NCBI RefSeq assembly: GCF_029224025.1
Contig: NZ_CP119392.1
Coordinates: 3,309,001 to 3,373,000 of the forward strand
Source: Rhodanobacter sp. AS-Z3
GTDB taxonomy: Bacteria; Pseudomonadota; Gammaproteobacteria; Xanthomonadales; Rhodanobacteraceae
Reading direction: 5' to 3'
DNA: 64,000 nucleotides
Each line of letters opens with the position of its first letter. Positions within the stretch are counted from its first letter, which is position 1. The notes under the pieces were generated by a model. The model was given only the letters and a program-made list of their open reading frames with translations. It ran no database searches and was not told where the DNA came from. Both the position numbers and the translations under genes were made by a program. Below are positions 7,211 to 17,035 of the stretch, in pieces.

Positions 7211-9958
7211 TCACCCAAACCCGTACGAAAACTCCCCATCCGTCACCCCCACCTGCACCTTCGCCACCTCCTCCCCAGCAATCATCTTGGTCAGGAACGC
7301 ACGCGAGATATCCGGCAACATGGAGTTGGTCAGAATCGCGTCGATCATGCGTCCGCCCGACTCGGTCTCGGTACAACGTTCGACTACCAGCTTCACCACG
7401 TCCTCGCTGTATTCAAACGGTATCTTGTAGCGAGCCTCGACGCGCTTCTTGATGCGGTTGATCTGCAGCGCGACGATCTTGCCCAGCATCTCGGGGCTGA
7501 GCGGGTAATACGGAATCGTCACTAATCGACCCAGCAGAGCTGGCGGGAAGATTTTCAGCAGCGGTTCGCGCAATGCCTTGGCCATGCCTTCGTGATCGGG
7601 CATCAGCTCCGGGTCTTTGCACAGACTGGCGATCATCTCGGTGCCGGCGTTGGTGGTGAGCAGGATCAAGGTGTTCTTGAAGTCGATGGAACGCCCCTCG
7701 CCGTCTTCCATCACGCCCTTGTCGAAGACCTGGAAGAAGATTTCATGGACGTCCGGATGGGCCTTCTCGACCTCATCCAGCAACACCACGGAATACGGCT
7801 TGCGACGTACCGCTTCGGTGAGCACACCACCTTCGCCGTAACCCACATAGCCGGGAGGCGCGCCCTTGAGCGTGGAAACGGTGTGCGCTTCCTGGAACTC
7901 GCTCATGTTGATGGTGATGATGTTCTGTTCACCGCCGTAGAGCGCTTCGGCCAGGGCCAGTGCGGTTTCGGTCTTGCCGACGCCGGAGGTGCCGGCCAGC
8001 ATGAAGACGCCGATCGGCTTGTTCGGGTCAACCAAGCCGGCGCGCGAGGTCTGGATACGCTTGGCGATCATCTCCATCGCGTGGTCCTGACCAATGACGC
8101 GTGCGCCCATCAGCTTGGCCAGGTTCATCACGGTCTCGATTTCACTCTTGACCATGCGGCCGACCGGGATGCCGGTCCAGTCCGATACGACCGAGCCCAC
8201 TGCCTGCTGATCGACCGACGCCAGAATCAGCGGATGCTCACCTTGCAACTCGGCCAATTGGCCCTGCAGTTCATGCAACTGCTTCAACGCGGCAGCGCGG
8301 TCATCGCCCGCCAGTGCAGCCTCACCTGCAGGAGCGGCTTCTTTCACCTGTGCTTCCTGGCTGGCCGACTCTTCCAATGCGCTGCCGGTACCCTCGACCG
8401 GCGCACTGGAACCACGCAACTTGGCACGGATCTCCAGAATCTTGTCGACCAGATCTTTTTCAATCACCCAGTTGGCTTCGAGCGTTTCCAGTCGCGCCTT
8501 CTGCGTTGCCAGCTTTTCACTGGCATTGGCTTCGCGTGTGGTGACATCCACACCCACATTCTTTTCACGGGTAATGATGCCCAGCTCGGTTTCCAACGCC
8601 TGGATGCGCTTGCGTGTGTCATCGACCTCCGCCGGCACGGCATGCTGACTGATCGCAACGCGCGCGCAAGCGGTATCCAGCAGGCTGACTGATTTGTCGG
8701 GCAGCTGGCGCGCAGGAATGTAGCGATGCGACAGCTTCACCGCCGCCTCCAGCGCTTCGTCGAGAATCTGCACTTTGTGGTGTTTTTCCATGACGCTGGC
8801 CACGCCGCGCATCATGAGAATCGCTTTCTCTTCGCTGGGTTCGTCGATCTGTACGGTCTGGAAGCGACGGGTGAGCGCGGGGTCTTTCTCGATATGCTTC
8901 TTGTATTCCGCCCAGGTGGTGGCGCCGATGGTGCGCAGGTTGCCGCGCGCCAGTGCGGGCTTCAGCAGGTTCGCTGCATCGCCGGTTCCCGCCGCGCCGC
9001 CGGCACCGACCAAGGTATGGGCTTCGTCGATGAACAGGATGATTGGCTTGGTCGAGGACTGCACTTCCTCGATGACCTGCTTCAGGCGATTTTCGAACTC
9101 GCCCTTCATGCTGGCACCAGCCTGCAACAGACCCACGTCAAGCACACGCAACTGCACGTCTTTCAACGGTGGCGGCACGTCGCCGATGGCGATGCGCATG
9201 GCAAAGCCTTCGATCACCGCGGTTTTGCCGACACCCGCTTCACCCACCAGCATCGGGTTGTTCTGGCGGCGACGCATGAGGATGTCGACCAGCTGACGAA
9301 TTTCGTCGTCGCGGCCGACGATCGGGTCCATCTTGCCGCTACGCGCCTGCTCGGTAAGGTCGATGGTGAACTGGGCCAGCGCTTCCTGCTTGCCCATCTG
9401 CGCCGGGGACATCGCGCCACTGGCTTCACCGGGTGCCGAGCCGCCACCCATCCTGAAACCATCATTGGCCATCAAGCCGTCTTCAGGTGACCCGCCAACT
9501 ACCTCGGCAAATTTCTCGACGAGCGCCTCCGGCTTGATCTTGTCAAACTCGGCGGAAATGTTGACGAGTGCGTTGCGCAAGTTGCGCGTGCGCATGCAGC
9601 CGACGATCAGGTAGCCGGTACGGACCTGTGCCTCGCCAAACATCAAGGTGGCGAACACCCATGCACGTTCAACCGCTTCCTCGACGTTGCTCGACAGATC
9701 GGAGATGGACGACGAGCCGCGCGGCAGGCGATCCAGCGCATCGGTGATGTCGCGCGCCAGGTTGGATGGATTCAGATTGAACTGCTTGACGATACGATGC
9801 AGGTCGGAGTCCTGCAGCTGCAGGATCTGGTGAATCCAGTGCACCAGTTCGACATACGGATTGCCACGCAACTTGCAGAAAACGGTGGCGCTTTCGATGC
9901 CGCGAAAGGCGAGTTTGTTGAGCTTCCCGAACAGGGCGCCCCGACTGATTTCTGCCAT
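7211..9958 (-). CDS. clpV: T6SS AAA+ ATPase ClpV (TssH)
   Basis: A 915-residue Clp/Hsp100 ATPase that disassembles the contracted TssB/TssC sheath for recycling. The N-domain is at residues 1-150. The first AAA+ module has Walker A GEAGVGKTA (239-247) and Walker B ILFIDEAHT (307-315). A coiled-coil M-domain follows at about 440-560, with an Ala/Glu-rich insertion near 515-555. The second AAA+ module has Walker A AGTSGVGKTE near 655-664. I chose the ATG at 9958 because AAGGA lies at proper spacing; a TTG three codons upstream is less likely. It follows tssG in the minus-strand T6SS operon after about 100 bp. Confidence 0.97.
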   Translation of the reverse strand: MAEISRGALFGKLNKLAFRGIESATVFCKLRGNPYVELVHWIHQILQLQDSDLHRIVKQFNLNPSNLARDITDALDRLPRGSSSISDLSSNVEEAVERAWVFATLMFGEAQVRTGYLIVGCMRTRNLRNALVNISAEFDKIKPEALVEKFAEVVGGSPEDGLMANDGFRMGGGSAPGEASGAMSPAQMGKQEALAQFTIDLTEQARSGKMDPIVGRDDEIRQLVDILMRRRQNNPMLVGEAGVGKTAVIEGFAMRIAIGDVPPPLKDVQLRVLDVGLLQAGASMKGEFENRLKQVIEEVQSSTKPIILFIDEAHTLVGAGGAAGTGDAANLLKPALARGNLRTIGATTWAEYKKHIEKDPALTRRFQTVQIDEPSEEKAILMMRGVASVMEKHHKVQILDEALEAAVKLSHRYIPARQLPDKSVSLLDTACARVAISQHAVPAEVDDTRKRIQALETELGIITREKNVGVDVTTREANASEKLATQKARLETLEANWVIEKDLVDKILEIRAKLRGSSAPVEGTGSALEESASQEAQVKEAAPAGEAALAGDDRAAALKQLHELQGQLAELQGEHPLILASVDQQAVGSVVSDWTGIPVGRMVKSEIETVMNLAKLMGARVIGQDHAMEMIAKRIQTSRAGLVDPNKPIGVFMLAGTSGVGKTETALALAEALYGGEQNIITINMSEFQEAHTVSTLKGAPPGYVGYGEGGVLTEAVRRKPYSVVLLDEVEKAHPDVHEIFFQVFDKGVMEDGEGRSIDFKNTLILLTTNAGTEMIASLCKDPELMPDHEGMAKALREPLLKIFPPALLGRLVTIPYYPLSPEMLGKIVALQINRIKKRVEARYKIPFEYSEDVVKLVVERCTETESGGRMIDAILTNSMLPDISRAFLTKMIAGEEVAKVQVGVTDGEFSYGFG

Positions 9959-10059
9959 GGTGATCAATCCTTATTGCGGTTGTGGTCAATACAGACGTAT
10001 CGAGTGAATCGATACAGGATCATGCGCCGAACGCATGACGATCATTGAACTGCAGCTAC

Positions 10060-11082
10060 CTAACCGACAGGCTTGAGAATGACCTCATCGGCGTCGGCGT
10101 GGCTTTGACGTCCACCCATCCAGGTGGTCAGGCCCATCCTTACGTTGCGGCCCAGCTGGGTAACCGGCACGTCGGAATGCTTCAGGACAAGCTGAAGATC
10201 CCAGGCCTTTTCCTCACCCACATAGGTTTTGACAGCTGCCACCAGTTCATCAAGCGCAGTACCGCCGGGCAGGAAGTTGTTGAACTGTTCCCTGCTCAGA
10301 GGACCTAGTCGAAGACGAAAACGTTGCTGACTGCCCCATACGTACTCACCCGTAACTGCCGTGAGTCCCAGCGCAGCCACTTCAGTGGAGGCACCCAGCC
10401 GCAGATGTGCCGTGGGCGGCAGGCGCATCCACTCGGCAACAAACTCAACGACCGCCACCGGAATGCGAAAGAACCGTTCAAGCAACCCCTTCAGTCCCTC
10501 GGCATTGCGCGTCTGCTGCAGTAGGCGGCCGGCAAAGAAGCGCTTGAACTGGTCCGGCAGTGCGTCACGGGAATCCAGATTCGGCGTGGCCAGCCCTACG
10601 AACGCGCCCATGTAGTGCTTGAAGCGATCTTCCTGGGGGCGATCCAGTTGGACAGTCGGCTGTGCATCGGCCCAGCTGCGATAGAACAAACTCATCATGC
10701 GGTGATGAAAGATGTCCGCGAACGCACTAAGGGTGTGATCTTTCGCATTGATCTGGCGATCAAGCGCGTACTCGGTCAGATGCAGCGGCAGTGGCGCATT
10801 GGGACCAAACAAACCGAAAAACAGGCCGTACAGACGTGCGGGTTTGCCAGCAGAAGCGGGCTGATACCTGTCGATGGCGCGCGGCGCAAACGCCAAGGTC
10901 GGAGTCTGGCATAGGCGAACGAAGTCGTCTGAAGCCTTGGCCGAACGTCCCAACAGGGGACGGTCCGGATGCGCGCACTCAAGCAGGCGGGCAGCTTCGA
11001 GAAAGTCGAAGGCCTCCGGCTTGTCGCGTAGCGCATTTTCAAGCGCTACAGCGTCTGGCGCGTTCCCAGCGTGGCTGGCCAT
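10060..11082 (-). CDS. tssG: T6SS baseplate subunit TssG
   Basis: A 340-residue protein of the ImpH/VasB family. With TssE, TssF and TssK it forms the wedge of the T6SS baseplate on which the VgrG hub and sheath assemble. The N-terminus (EAFDFLEAARLLE), the central FADIFHHRMMSLFYRSW segment and WMGGRQSHADADEVIL near the C-terminus are typical of the family. The start overlaps the end of tssF by 37 bp, showing tight coupling of the two wedge subunits. Length is normal. Confidence 0.95.
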   Translation of the reverse strand: MASHAGNAPDAVALENALRDKPEAFDFLEAARLLECAHPDRPLLGRSAKASDDFVRLCQTPTLAFAPRAIDRYQPASAGKPARLYGLFFGLFGPNAPLPLHLTEYALDRQINAKDHTLSAFADIFHHRMMSLFYRSWADAQPTVQLDRPQEDRFKHYMGAFVGLATPNLDSRDALPDQFKRFFAGRLLQQTRNAEGLKGLLERFFRIPVAVVEFVAEWMRLPPTAHLRLGASTEVAALGLTAVTGEYVWGSQQRFRLRLGPLSREQFNNFLPGGTALDELVAAVKTYVGEEKAWDLQLVLKHSDVPVTQLGRNVRMGLTTWMGGRQSHADADEVILKPVG

Positions 11083-12929
11083 CGAGCAACCTCGTTGCGT
11101 TCCAATGTACGCAGAACGGTTTCGGTAAAGGAATTGACTGACACGTATCGCGCAAAGAATTGCTGCATCACTGCACCAAGCAGGAAAGCGCCGGTACCTT
11201 CGAAAGCGCCGTCGTCGCAGGTCAAGGTGATCTCAAGCCCCCGTCCGAACGTGATCGGTCCGGGCACGGGCACACGCCTTACGATCGCTTGCGAACTGAC
11301 GCCCTTTACGCCTTCGATCTGGCGTAATGCACTGGAGTCGAATTCATCGCAGTACAGAGTCAGCATTTCGCGCAATGCCGCGGCGCCTTCGCCAACATTG
11401 TTTTCCAGCAGCGACACGTAATTCAGCTGAAGATGACTCAACAAACGCCACGCAGTTTCACCGGAGGCCACCGACGCGCGCGGCTTGGTAGGGCCGGCAA
11501 CACACCGAATGGCATCGACCGGCGCGCCCGTATCCAGGGTGAAATCCGTTTTTGACTTCCCTACCGGCATCTGCAGTGGCAGGTCACGGTTGGTGCACAT
11601 CAACTGCATGCCGATCTGTCGCAACTGCGTCGAGTAGGGTGCGTCGTTGGAATCAACCAGCGAAATGAACATCTCGTTGCCGACGTAGCTTGAACGAGCG
11701 CCTTGCCGCCGTTGCCGCGAAGAGAGCAGCCGAGGTTCGCGTCGAATCGCGTAGTACGCCGAGTGCTGGCTGTGCCAGGTGCGCTCATCACAACCATAGA
11801 ATGGCAGGAAACGTTGTTCGGGCTCCTGCTTGTCGCCGAAGCCCTCGACCTGGCCGATGCTGTGGATCTCGAAATCCATTGGCCGCGTGCGATCGGCCAG
11901 TACGTGATATTCGGTCTTGCCTTGCTGCAAGTGGATGCGATCAGCACGGCGCGGAAACAGATTGATGGCTGGCGTGCAGAACAGCTTGAAGTTGCTCGCA
12001 TCCACCGCGTTGTGCAAGCTGGCGACGCTGCGGTCGAACAGCACCACAATCTCGAAGGCGTTGCCCTGCGCGCGCGAAAGCACCGATTTGAGCTGGGTGA
12101 ATTCAGCGAACAGAAAGCGCGCCGGGCAAGCAAAATATTCCTGCAGCAGTCGATAGCCACTGAATGACCGACCACTGTAGGGAATCAAGCCCTCGTCATC
12201 GGCGAAACCCTTGCGATGAATATGGCTGGCGTCGAAGTGGCGGCTGATCGGACCACTGCTGCCCTTGGACTGCACCAGATAACCCACCGCGTTACCCAGA
12301 ATTTGCTCGTAAAGGCGCTTGGGCAACTCATCTGCACCGGCGATAAATACGGGCAAGCTGTCCAGCGCCAGCATGTTTACCTGCGCACCGGCTGCCACCT
12401 GGAACTTCAGACGCAGACCGGCGCGCACGGTCTTGCCGGCAGGTGGCACCACGCCCGCCGCAGCAAGCGCCGCCGGCGTCTCAAAATACTTGGCCTCGGT
12501 CAATTCCACCGGCCACAGAGTCACGTCATGCGCCGTGCGGTATTCGCAGGCGGTGCGGTCATCATTGGCCGTCTGACTGCGCAGCGACGTATGCCGCGCA
12601 ACTTTGCAGCCGGCCAGTAGCGCACTTTCCTTCATGTCGGGCTGCAACTGCACCACGGCCATCGACGGGATGGGCGTCAGGTAATGCGGGTACACCATTT
12701 CCAGCAAGTGCTGGGTAAACACCGGATATTGTGCATCGAGCTTGAGTTGAACTCTGGCCGCAAGAAAAGCAAAACCTTCCAGCAGCCGTTCCACATACGG
12801 GTCGGCGCATTCGAAGCCTTCGAGCCCCAGCCGCCCGGCAATCTTGGGATATTCGCGCGCGAACTCGCCGCCCATTTCCCGGACATGTTGCAGTTCACGG
12901 TTGTAGTAGCGAAGGAGATGCGGGTCCAT
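11046..12929 (-). CDS. tssF: T6SS baseplate subunit TssF
   Basis: A 627-residue protein of the ImpG/VasA family, the large wedge subunit of the T6SS baseplate. The start MDPHLLRYYNRELQHVREMG is characteristic, as are YPEYERLLEGFAFL-like N-terminal residues and the WRLLSHLQLNYVSLL segment in the C-terminal half. I use the ATG at 12929. A TTG three codons upstream would overlap the tssE stop and is an alternative start. The 3' end overlaps tssG. Length and order (E-F-G) match other T6SS operons. Confidence 0.95.
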   Translation of the reverse strand: MDPHLLRYYNRELQHVREMGGEFAREYPKIAGRLGLEGFECADPYVERLLEGFAFLAARVQLKLDAQYPVFTQHLLEMVYPHYLTPIPSMAVVQLQPDMKESALLAGCKVARHTSLRSQTANDDRTACEYRTAHDVTLWPVELTEAKYFETPAALAAAGVVPPAGKTVRAGLRLKFQVAAGAQVNMLALDSLPVFIAGADELPKRLYEQILGNAVGYLVQSKGSSGPISRHFDASHIHRKGFADDEGLIPYSGRSFSGYRLLQEYFACPARFLFAEFTQLKSVLSRAQGNAFEIVVLFDRSVASLHNAVDASNFKLFCTPAINLFPRRADRIHLQQGKTEYHVLADRTRPMDFEIHSIGQVEGFGDKQEPEQRFLPFYGCDERTWHSQHSAYYAIRREPRLLSSRQRRQGARSSYVGNEMFISLVDSNDAPYSTQLRQIGMQLMCTNRDLPLQMPVGKSKTDFTLDTGAPVDAIRCVAGPTKPRASVASGETAWRLLSHLQLNYVSLLENNVGEGAAALREMLTLYCDEFDSSALRQIEGVKGVSSQAIVRRVPVPGPITFGRGLEITLTCDDGAFEGTGAFLLGAVMQQFFARYVSVNSFTETVLRTLERNEVARWPATLGTRQTL

Positions 12930-12934
12930 GGCCG

Positions 12935-13438
12935 TCAACCGAAACTGTCGGAAATGCGGAATGTACCCGTTTCAAGATCGACTTCAGTCTTCAGATACAG
13001 ATTCAGCGGTATCGGCTGCGCCCACATCTCTGACTCGATATTGAATACCAGCGATTGCCGATCCATGCGTAAACTGTCCGTATTGACCGTCACCTGGAGT
13101 GTGTTGGCGGTCAGCCGTGGCTCAAACGCCACGATAGCCGCGCGAATGCTTCGCTGCAGCGCGCTGGTGTCAACGCCCGAAAGTGCCGAACCGGTAAGGT
13201 CAGGAATACCAAAATTGAGCACCGATGCCGCGACCTCTGGATAAGGCTGCAGATCTTCTTCGGCACAAAGATTTACTGTGTTGAGCAGCCAGGAAATATC
13301 CCGAGTGACGCATTCACGCAGCCGGTTGGCTGATATGACGCGCTTTTCACGGCTTTCTTCCTGCTTGCCAGGCTCACTGTCAGTAAGCCGGTCCAGCAAT
13401 GACGGTTGCAATCGTTCCTGAGTGGTCAGCTCGGCCAT
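12935..13438 (-). CDS. tssE: T6SS baseplate protein TssE (gp25-like)
   Basis: A 167-residue protein of the T4 gp25/lysozyme-related family that connects the baseplate wedge to the first sheath ring. The start MAELTTQERLQPSLLDRLTD and the core RDISWLLNTVN, then VLNFGIPDLTG, are typical. The N-terminal linker is Glu/Lys-rich. It lies 17 bp after the tagJ stop and directly ahead of tssF. Confidence 0.93.
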   Translation of the reverse strand: MAELTTQERLQPSLLDRLTDSEPGKQEESREKRVISANRLRECVTRDISWLLNTVNLCAEEDLQPYPEVAASVLNFGIPDLTGSALSGVDTSALQRSIRAAIVAFEPRLTANTLQVTVNTDSLRMDRQSLVFNIESEMWAQPIPLNLYLKTEVDLETGTFRISDSFG

Positions 13439-13455
13439 TTGGCTGTCCCTCCCGC

Positions 13456-14253
13456 TCAGTCAACATTGAAAGTGATGGAGCGGATATCCAGCAGCGGGTA
13501 TTCAGCAGCATCCGTGGCAAACATGCGCTGCCCTTCGCCAACGAAAAACTCTCCACCCAAATCAGTCCACTCGGTTTTGCGCGCCAACACAACGTCACCG
13601 TCCGCGGAAGTCTCCGCGCCGGGATAGCGACAGGGTATGAAGCCAACCGCCTGCCCGCCATTCGACCAGGTAATCTGCACCGGCGCCCAGACCTTGTCAC
13701 GCAGATCGCTGGGCGGATCGAATTTCAGTTCACTGATTCGCGAAAACGGGACCCATGCGTAACCACTCTTGGTCATGATTTCAAGGCAGGGGCCAAAGCG
13801 TGGGTCGGCGTCAGCAATCCATTCGAAAGGTACGCCGTCAATGCTGCCACTGACCGCATCAGCCTCTTCAAACGCCTGCTCGCGCAGTACTGACGCCTGC
13901 GCATGATGGCCTTCACCATTGAGCTTCAGCGCCTGCAACAGCAAGGCAAGCCATTGAGCCGGCTCACCGATCACCACCGGTGCGCGCCGCCCACTCAACA
14001 CTTCCGCACGGGCCTTCTCGCCTTCCAACGCCACGTTGTAGGCGCTGACCATCAAGGTCGTGCCTGGGTCCAGTTCACCAGCCACCTTGAGCTGGTTCTG
14101 CGCCCGTTCCCACTGCCCCAGCAATGACAGCAACTGGAACATGAAAACCCGGCGTTTGGCATCCGCCGGGTTGCTTCGCACCTGCACCGTAAGAGCTTGC
14201 AGCGCCTCGTTCAGCCGGCCTTCCTTGAGCAAATTTTCGGGAGTGTTGTCCAC
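13456..14253 (-). CDS. tagJ: T6SS accessory protein TagJ (ImpE family)
   Basis: A 265-residue ImpE/SciE-family protein. TagJ homologues bind TssB and modulate ClpV-driven sheath recycling. The N-terminal helical repeats (LLKEGRLNEALQALT, GQWERAQNQLKVAGELDP) and the C-terminal FIPCRYPGAE and VLARKTEW segments are characteristic. It begins with GTG at 14253 behind CAAGG. Its presence between hcp and tssE places this T6SS among clusters that encode TagJ, such as the Pseudomonas aeruginosa H1 type; that subtype assignment is an inference. Confidence 0.88.
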   Translation of the reverse strand: MDNTPENLLKEGRLNEALQALTVQVRSNPADAKRRVFMFQLLSLLGQWERAQNQLKVAGELDPGTTLMVSAYNVALEGEKARAEVLSGRRAPVVIGEPAQWLALLLQALKLNGEGHHAQASVLREQAFEEADAVSGSIDGVPFEWIADADPRFGPCLEIMTKSGYAWVPFSRISELKFDPPSDLRDKVWAPVQITWSNGGQAVGFIPCRYPGAETSADGDVVLARKTEWTDLGGEFFVGEGQRMFATDAAEYPLLDIRSITFNVD

Positions 14254-14301
14254 GTAATAGCCTTGGTTGACGAGAGGAACGAGAGCGCTGCAGCGAAGCG
14301 A

Positions 14302-14796
14302 TCAGGCAACTTCTTGCATGTTGTACACAAAGTCCTTGGAACCGCCGTCCTTCGCACCCTTGTCATCCTGCGGCTGGAACGAGAACTTGAACTTGCCGAA
14401 GTGCAAGGTGATGTTCTCGGTGAGGCGATCCTCACCGCCGCTGCCGCCGGTCGAGTACGAGGTCACCAGGATGCCTTCGCTCATTTCAATGGTCATGAAA
14501 TCAGTCTGCTCACCGGTAGCATTGGTGACATAGAGCCACGCTGTATCGATGCGACCACCCCGGCACACCGCGTCCAACAGCGCGTTGGAGCAGCTGTCGA
14601 CGTACTTGGTGATGGAAATATCCTGAACGTGGGCCTTGCCACCGCTGGCGCCGGCGCCGCCGTGAAGATCTCCGGTGTTGCTCGCGCCCCACGACCAAGC
14701 GAGGATCGGTACCTCACCCTTGTGGTGCTTGTGCTTGGACGAGCCCTCGATCTTGACCTTGCCCGAACCGAACTTGATGTGCATGTCGAATGCCAT
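14302..14796 (-). CDS. hcp: T6SS tube protein Hcp (TssD)
   Basis: A 164-residue Hcp that stacks as hexamers to form the inner T6SS tube and carries small effectors in its lumen. The start MAFDMHIKFGSGKVKIEG, then the SWGASNTG and HVQDISITKYVD segments and the ENITLHFGKFKFSF strand, are typical. It has AGGAG before the ATG, the strongest ribosome-binding site in the operon, fitting a highly made secreted protein. About 220 bp separate it from tssC, which allows an own promoter. Confidence 0.96.
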   Translation of the reverse strand: MAFDMHIKFGSGKVKIEGSSKHKHHKGEVPILAWSWGASNTGDLHGGAGASGGKAHVQDISITKYVDSCSNALLDAVCRGGRIDTAWLYVTNATGEQTDFMTIEMSEGILVTSYSTGGSGGEDRLTENITLHFGKFKFSFQPQDDKGAKDGGSKDFVYNMQEVA

Positions 14797-15017
14797 GGAA
14801 ATTCTCCTGGATCACCTGCTGATGGATGAATGACGCCGCCGGAGGAGCTCTCCGAGCGGTCGGTCCGTTGTTGCCACACTGCTTCAATGGGGACGTCGCC
14901 GGCCATGAGCCGCCTTGAGCACCTTCCGGAAGCGACCGTCCCCCGTCGCATTCCTGCTTCACCACACTTTTGACGAAATCAGGCGGCACCAGCCCAGACC
15001 GGCGCCGCTGTTCCGTT

Positions 15018-16511
15018 TTACGCTTTGGCCGCCGACGGCAGACGCGACACCAGCCGCAACGAGACCGTCAGACCTTCAAGCTGATAATGCGGCTTGAGGA
15101 AGAACTTGGAGGTGTAGTAACCCGGTGCTCCCTCCACTTCCTCAACCACGACTTCAGCGGCAGACAGCGGCTTGCGAGCCTTGGTTTCTTCGCTGGAGTT
15201 GGCCGGATCACCGTCCACGTAGTTCATCACCCAGTTGGTGAGCCAGCTTTCCACCTGCTCACGACTGCTGAAGGAGCCGATCTTGTCGCGCACGATGCAT
15301 TTCAGATAATGCGCAAAACGGCTGGCCGCAAACAGGTAGGGCAGACGGCAGCTCAGTGCCGCATTGGCCGTCGCGTCCGGATCGTCATATTCCTCCGGCT
15401 TGGCCAGCGACTGGGCGCTGATGAAGGCCGCCATATCCGAATTCTTGCGATGCACCAGCGGCATCAGACCCATCTTGTCCAGTTCGGCCGAACGACGGTC
15501 AGTGATGGCGATTTCAGTCGGGCACTGCATGTCCACACCACCATCATCGGTGGGGAAGGTATGCGTCGGCAGGCCTTCGACCGCACCACCGGACTCGATG
15601 CCGCGAATACGCGAGCACCAGCCATACTCCTTGAAGGAGCGGTTGATGTTCACCGCCATCGCGTAGGCTGCATTTTGCCAGGTGTACTTGGACGCATCAT
15701 TCCCGGAAGTGTCTTCCTCGAAATCAAACTCTTCCACGGGATCGGTGGCAGCACCGTAAGGCAGGCGAGCCAGCGTACGCGGCATGGCGAGCGCCAGGTA
15801 CTTGGCATCGTCCGACTCGCGCAGCGAACGCCACGCGGCGTAGTCAGGCGTCGAGAAGATTTTGGCCAGATCGCGAGGATTGGACAGCTCGTTCCAGCTG
15901 TCCATGCCCATCAATGAGGAATTGGCTGCAGCAATGAACGGCGCGTGCGATGCAGCAGCGACCTGCGCGATCCCGCCGAGCAATTCCACATCCTGCGGGC
16001 TGTGGTCAAAATAGTAATCGCCGACCAGGCAGCCATAGGGCTCGCCACCCAACTGACCGTACTCTTCTTCATACATTTTCTTGAAGATCGGGCTCTGGTC
16101 CCAGGCGGTGCCCTTGTAACGCTTCAGGGTCTTGCCCAGCTCTTTCTTGGAAATGTTCATCACGCGGATCTTCAGCTGCTGATCCGTCTCGGTATTGTTC
16201 ACCAGGTGATGCAGGCCACGCCACGCGCTCTCGAGCTTCTGGAACTCCTCGTGATGCATGACATGGTTGAGTTGCTCGCTGATCTTGCGATCAATTTCAG
16301 CAACGTACGCATTGATGGTCTGGGTGACATCGTCAGACACGATATCGGACTTGTTCAATACCTGCTCGGCCAGCGTACGAACGGCGGACTCGACTTCGTC
16401 CTTGGCACGATCGCTTTTCGGCTTGAATTCCTTGTTGAGCAGCGCGGCAAAATCACCCGCATCGAGGGTCTCGGTAGCGCCGCCCTGTTCGGCCAGTTTC
16501 TCGGTTGCCAT
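15018..16511 (-). CDS. tssC: T6SS contractile sheath large subunit TssC
   Basis: A 497-residue protein of the VipB/ImpC family that forms the sheath with TssB. Recognisable parts are the helical N-terminus (FAALLNKEFKPKSDRAKDEV), the LESAWRGLHHLVNNTET segment, LVGDYYFDHSPQDVELL and a C-terminal FFLKPHYQLEGLTVSLRLVS strand. GGGGAG precedes the ATG. Only five bases separate it from the tssB stop, so the two sheath subunits are translated together. Confidence 0.97.
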   Translation of the reverse strand: MATEKLAEQGGATETLDAGDFAALLNKEFKPKSDRAKDEVESAVRTLAEQVLNKSDIVSDDVTQTINAYVAEIDRKISEQLNHVMHHEEFQKLESAWRGLHHLVNNTETDQQLKIRVMNISKKELGKTLKRYKGTAWDQSPIFKKMYEEEYGQLGGEPYGCLVGDYYFDHSPQDVELLGGIAQVAAASHAPFIAAANSSLMGMDSWNELSNPRDLAKIFSTPDYAAWRSLRESDDAKYLALAMPRTLARLPYGAATDPVEEFDFEEDTSGNDASKYTWQNAAYAMAVNINRSFKEYGWCSRIRGIESGGAVEGLPTHTFPTDDGGVDMQCPTEIAITDRRSAELDKMGLMPLVHRKNSDMAAFISAQSLAKPEEYDDPDATANAALSCRLPYLFAASRFAHYLKCIVRDKIGSFSSREQVESWLTNWVMNYVDGDPANSSEETKARKPLSAAEVVVEEVEGAPGYYTSKFFLKPHYQLEGLTVSLRLVSRLPSAAKA

Positions 16512-16516
16512 CGTGA

Positions 16517-17035
16517 TTACTCCCCGTCCTTGCTGTCGTCGCCGGGCTTTGCAGCCGACACCAGTGATTGCAGCAATGCCGGATCGTTGATGGCCTGCGC
16601 GATCAGCTTCTCGGCACCCGCCTTGCCATCCATATAGGTGCCAAGGTTGGCCAACTGGGTGCGTGCCTCGAGCAACTTGGCGATCGGGCCAACCTTGCGC
16701 GCCACGGCCGCAGGTGAGAAGTCGTCCATGCTTTCGAAGGTGACATCCACATTGAGATTGCCTTCACCCGTCAATGTGTTCGGTACGGCGAACGAAACGC
16801 GCGGCTTCATCGACTGCAGACGCTGATCGAAATTATCGACATCGATCTCAAGTGCCTTGCGATCCTCTATGCCCGGGAGTTCGGCATTGTTGGCACCGGA
16901 CAGGTCCGACATCACGCCCATCACGAACGGAACCTGCACCTTCTTCTGGGCGCCGTAAACCTCAACATCGTATTCAATCTGCACGCGTGGCGCACGATTG
17001 CGTGCAATGAACTTCTGACTGCTTTGCTTGGCCAT
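16517..17035 (-). CDS. tssB: T6SS contractile sheath small subunit TssB
   Basis: A 172-residue protein of the VipA/ImpB family, partner of TssC in the contractile sheath and contact point for TagJ and ClpV. The start MAKQSSQKFIARNRAPRVQI, then VPFVMGVMSDLSG and DNFDQRLQSMKPRVSFAVPN, are diagnostic. It is the first recognised gene of the minus-strand T6SS operon; no tssA or regulator precedes it in the roughly 950 bp upstream, so the operon promoter should lie in that stretch. Confidence 0.96.
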   Translation of the reverse strand: MAKQSSQKFIARNRAPRVQIEYDVEVYGAQKKVQVPFVMGVMSDLSGANNAELPGIEDRKALEIDVDNFDQRLQSMKPRVSFAVPNTLTGEGNLNVDVTFESMDDFSPAAVARKVGPIAKLLEARTQLANLGTYMDGKAGAEKLIAQAINDPALLQSLVSAAKPGDDSKDGE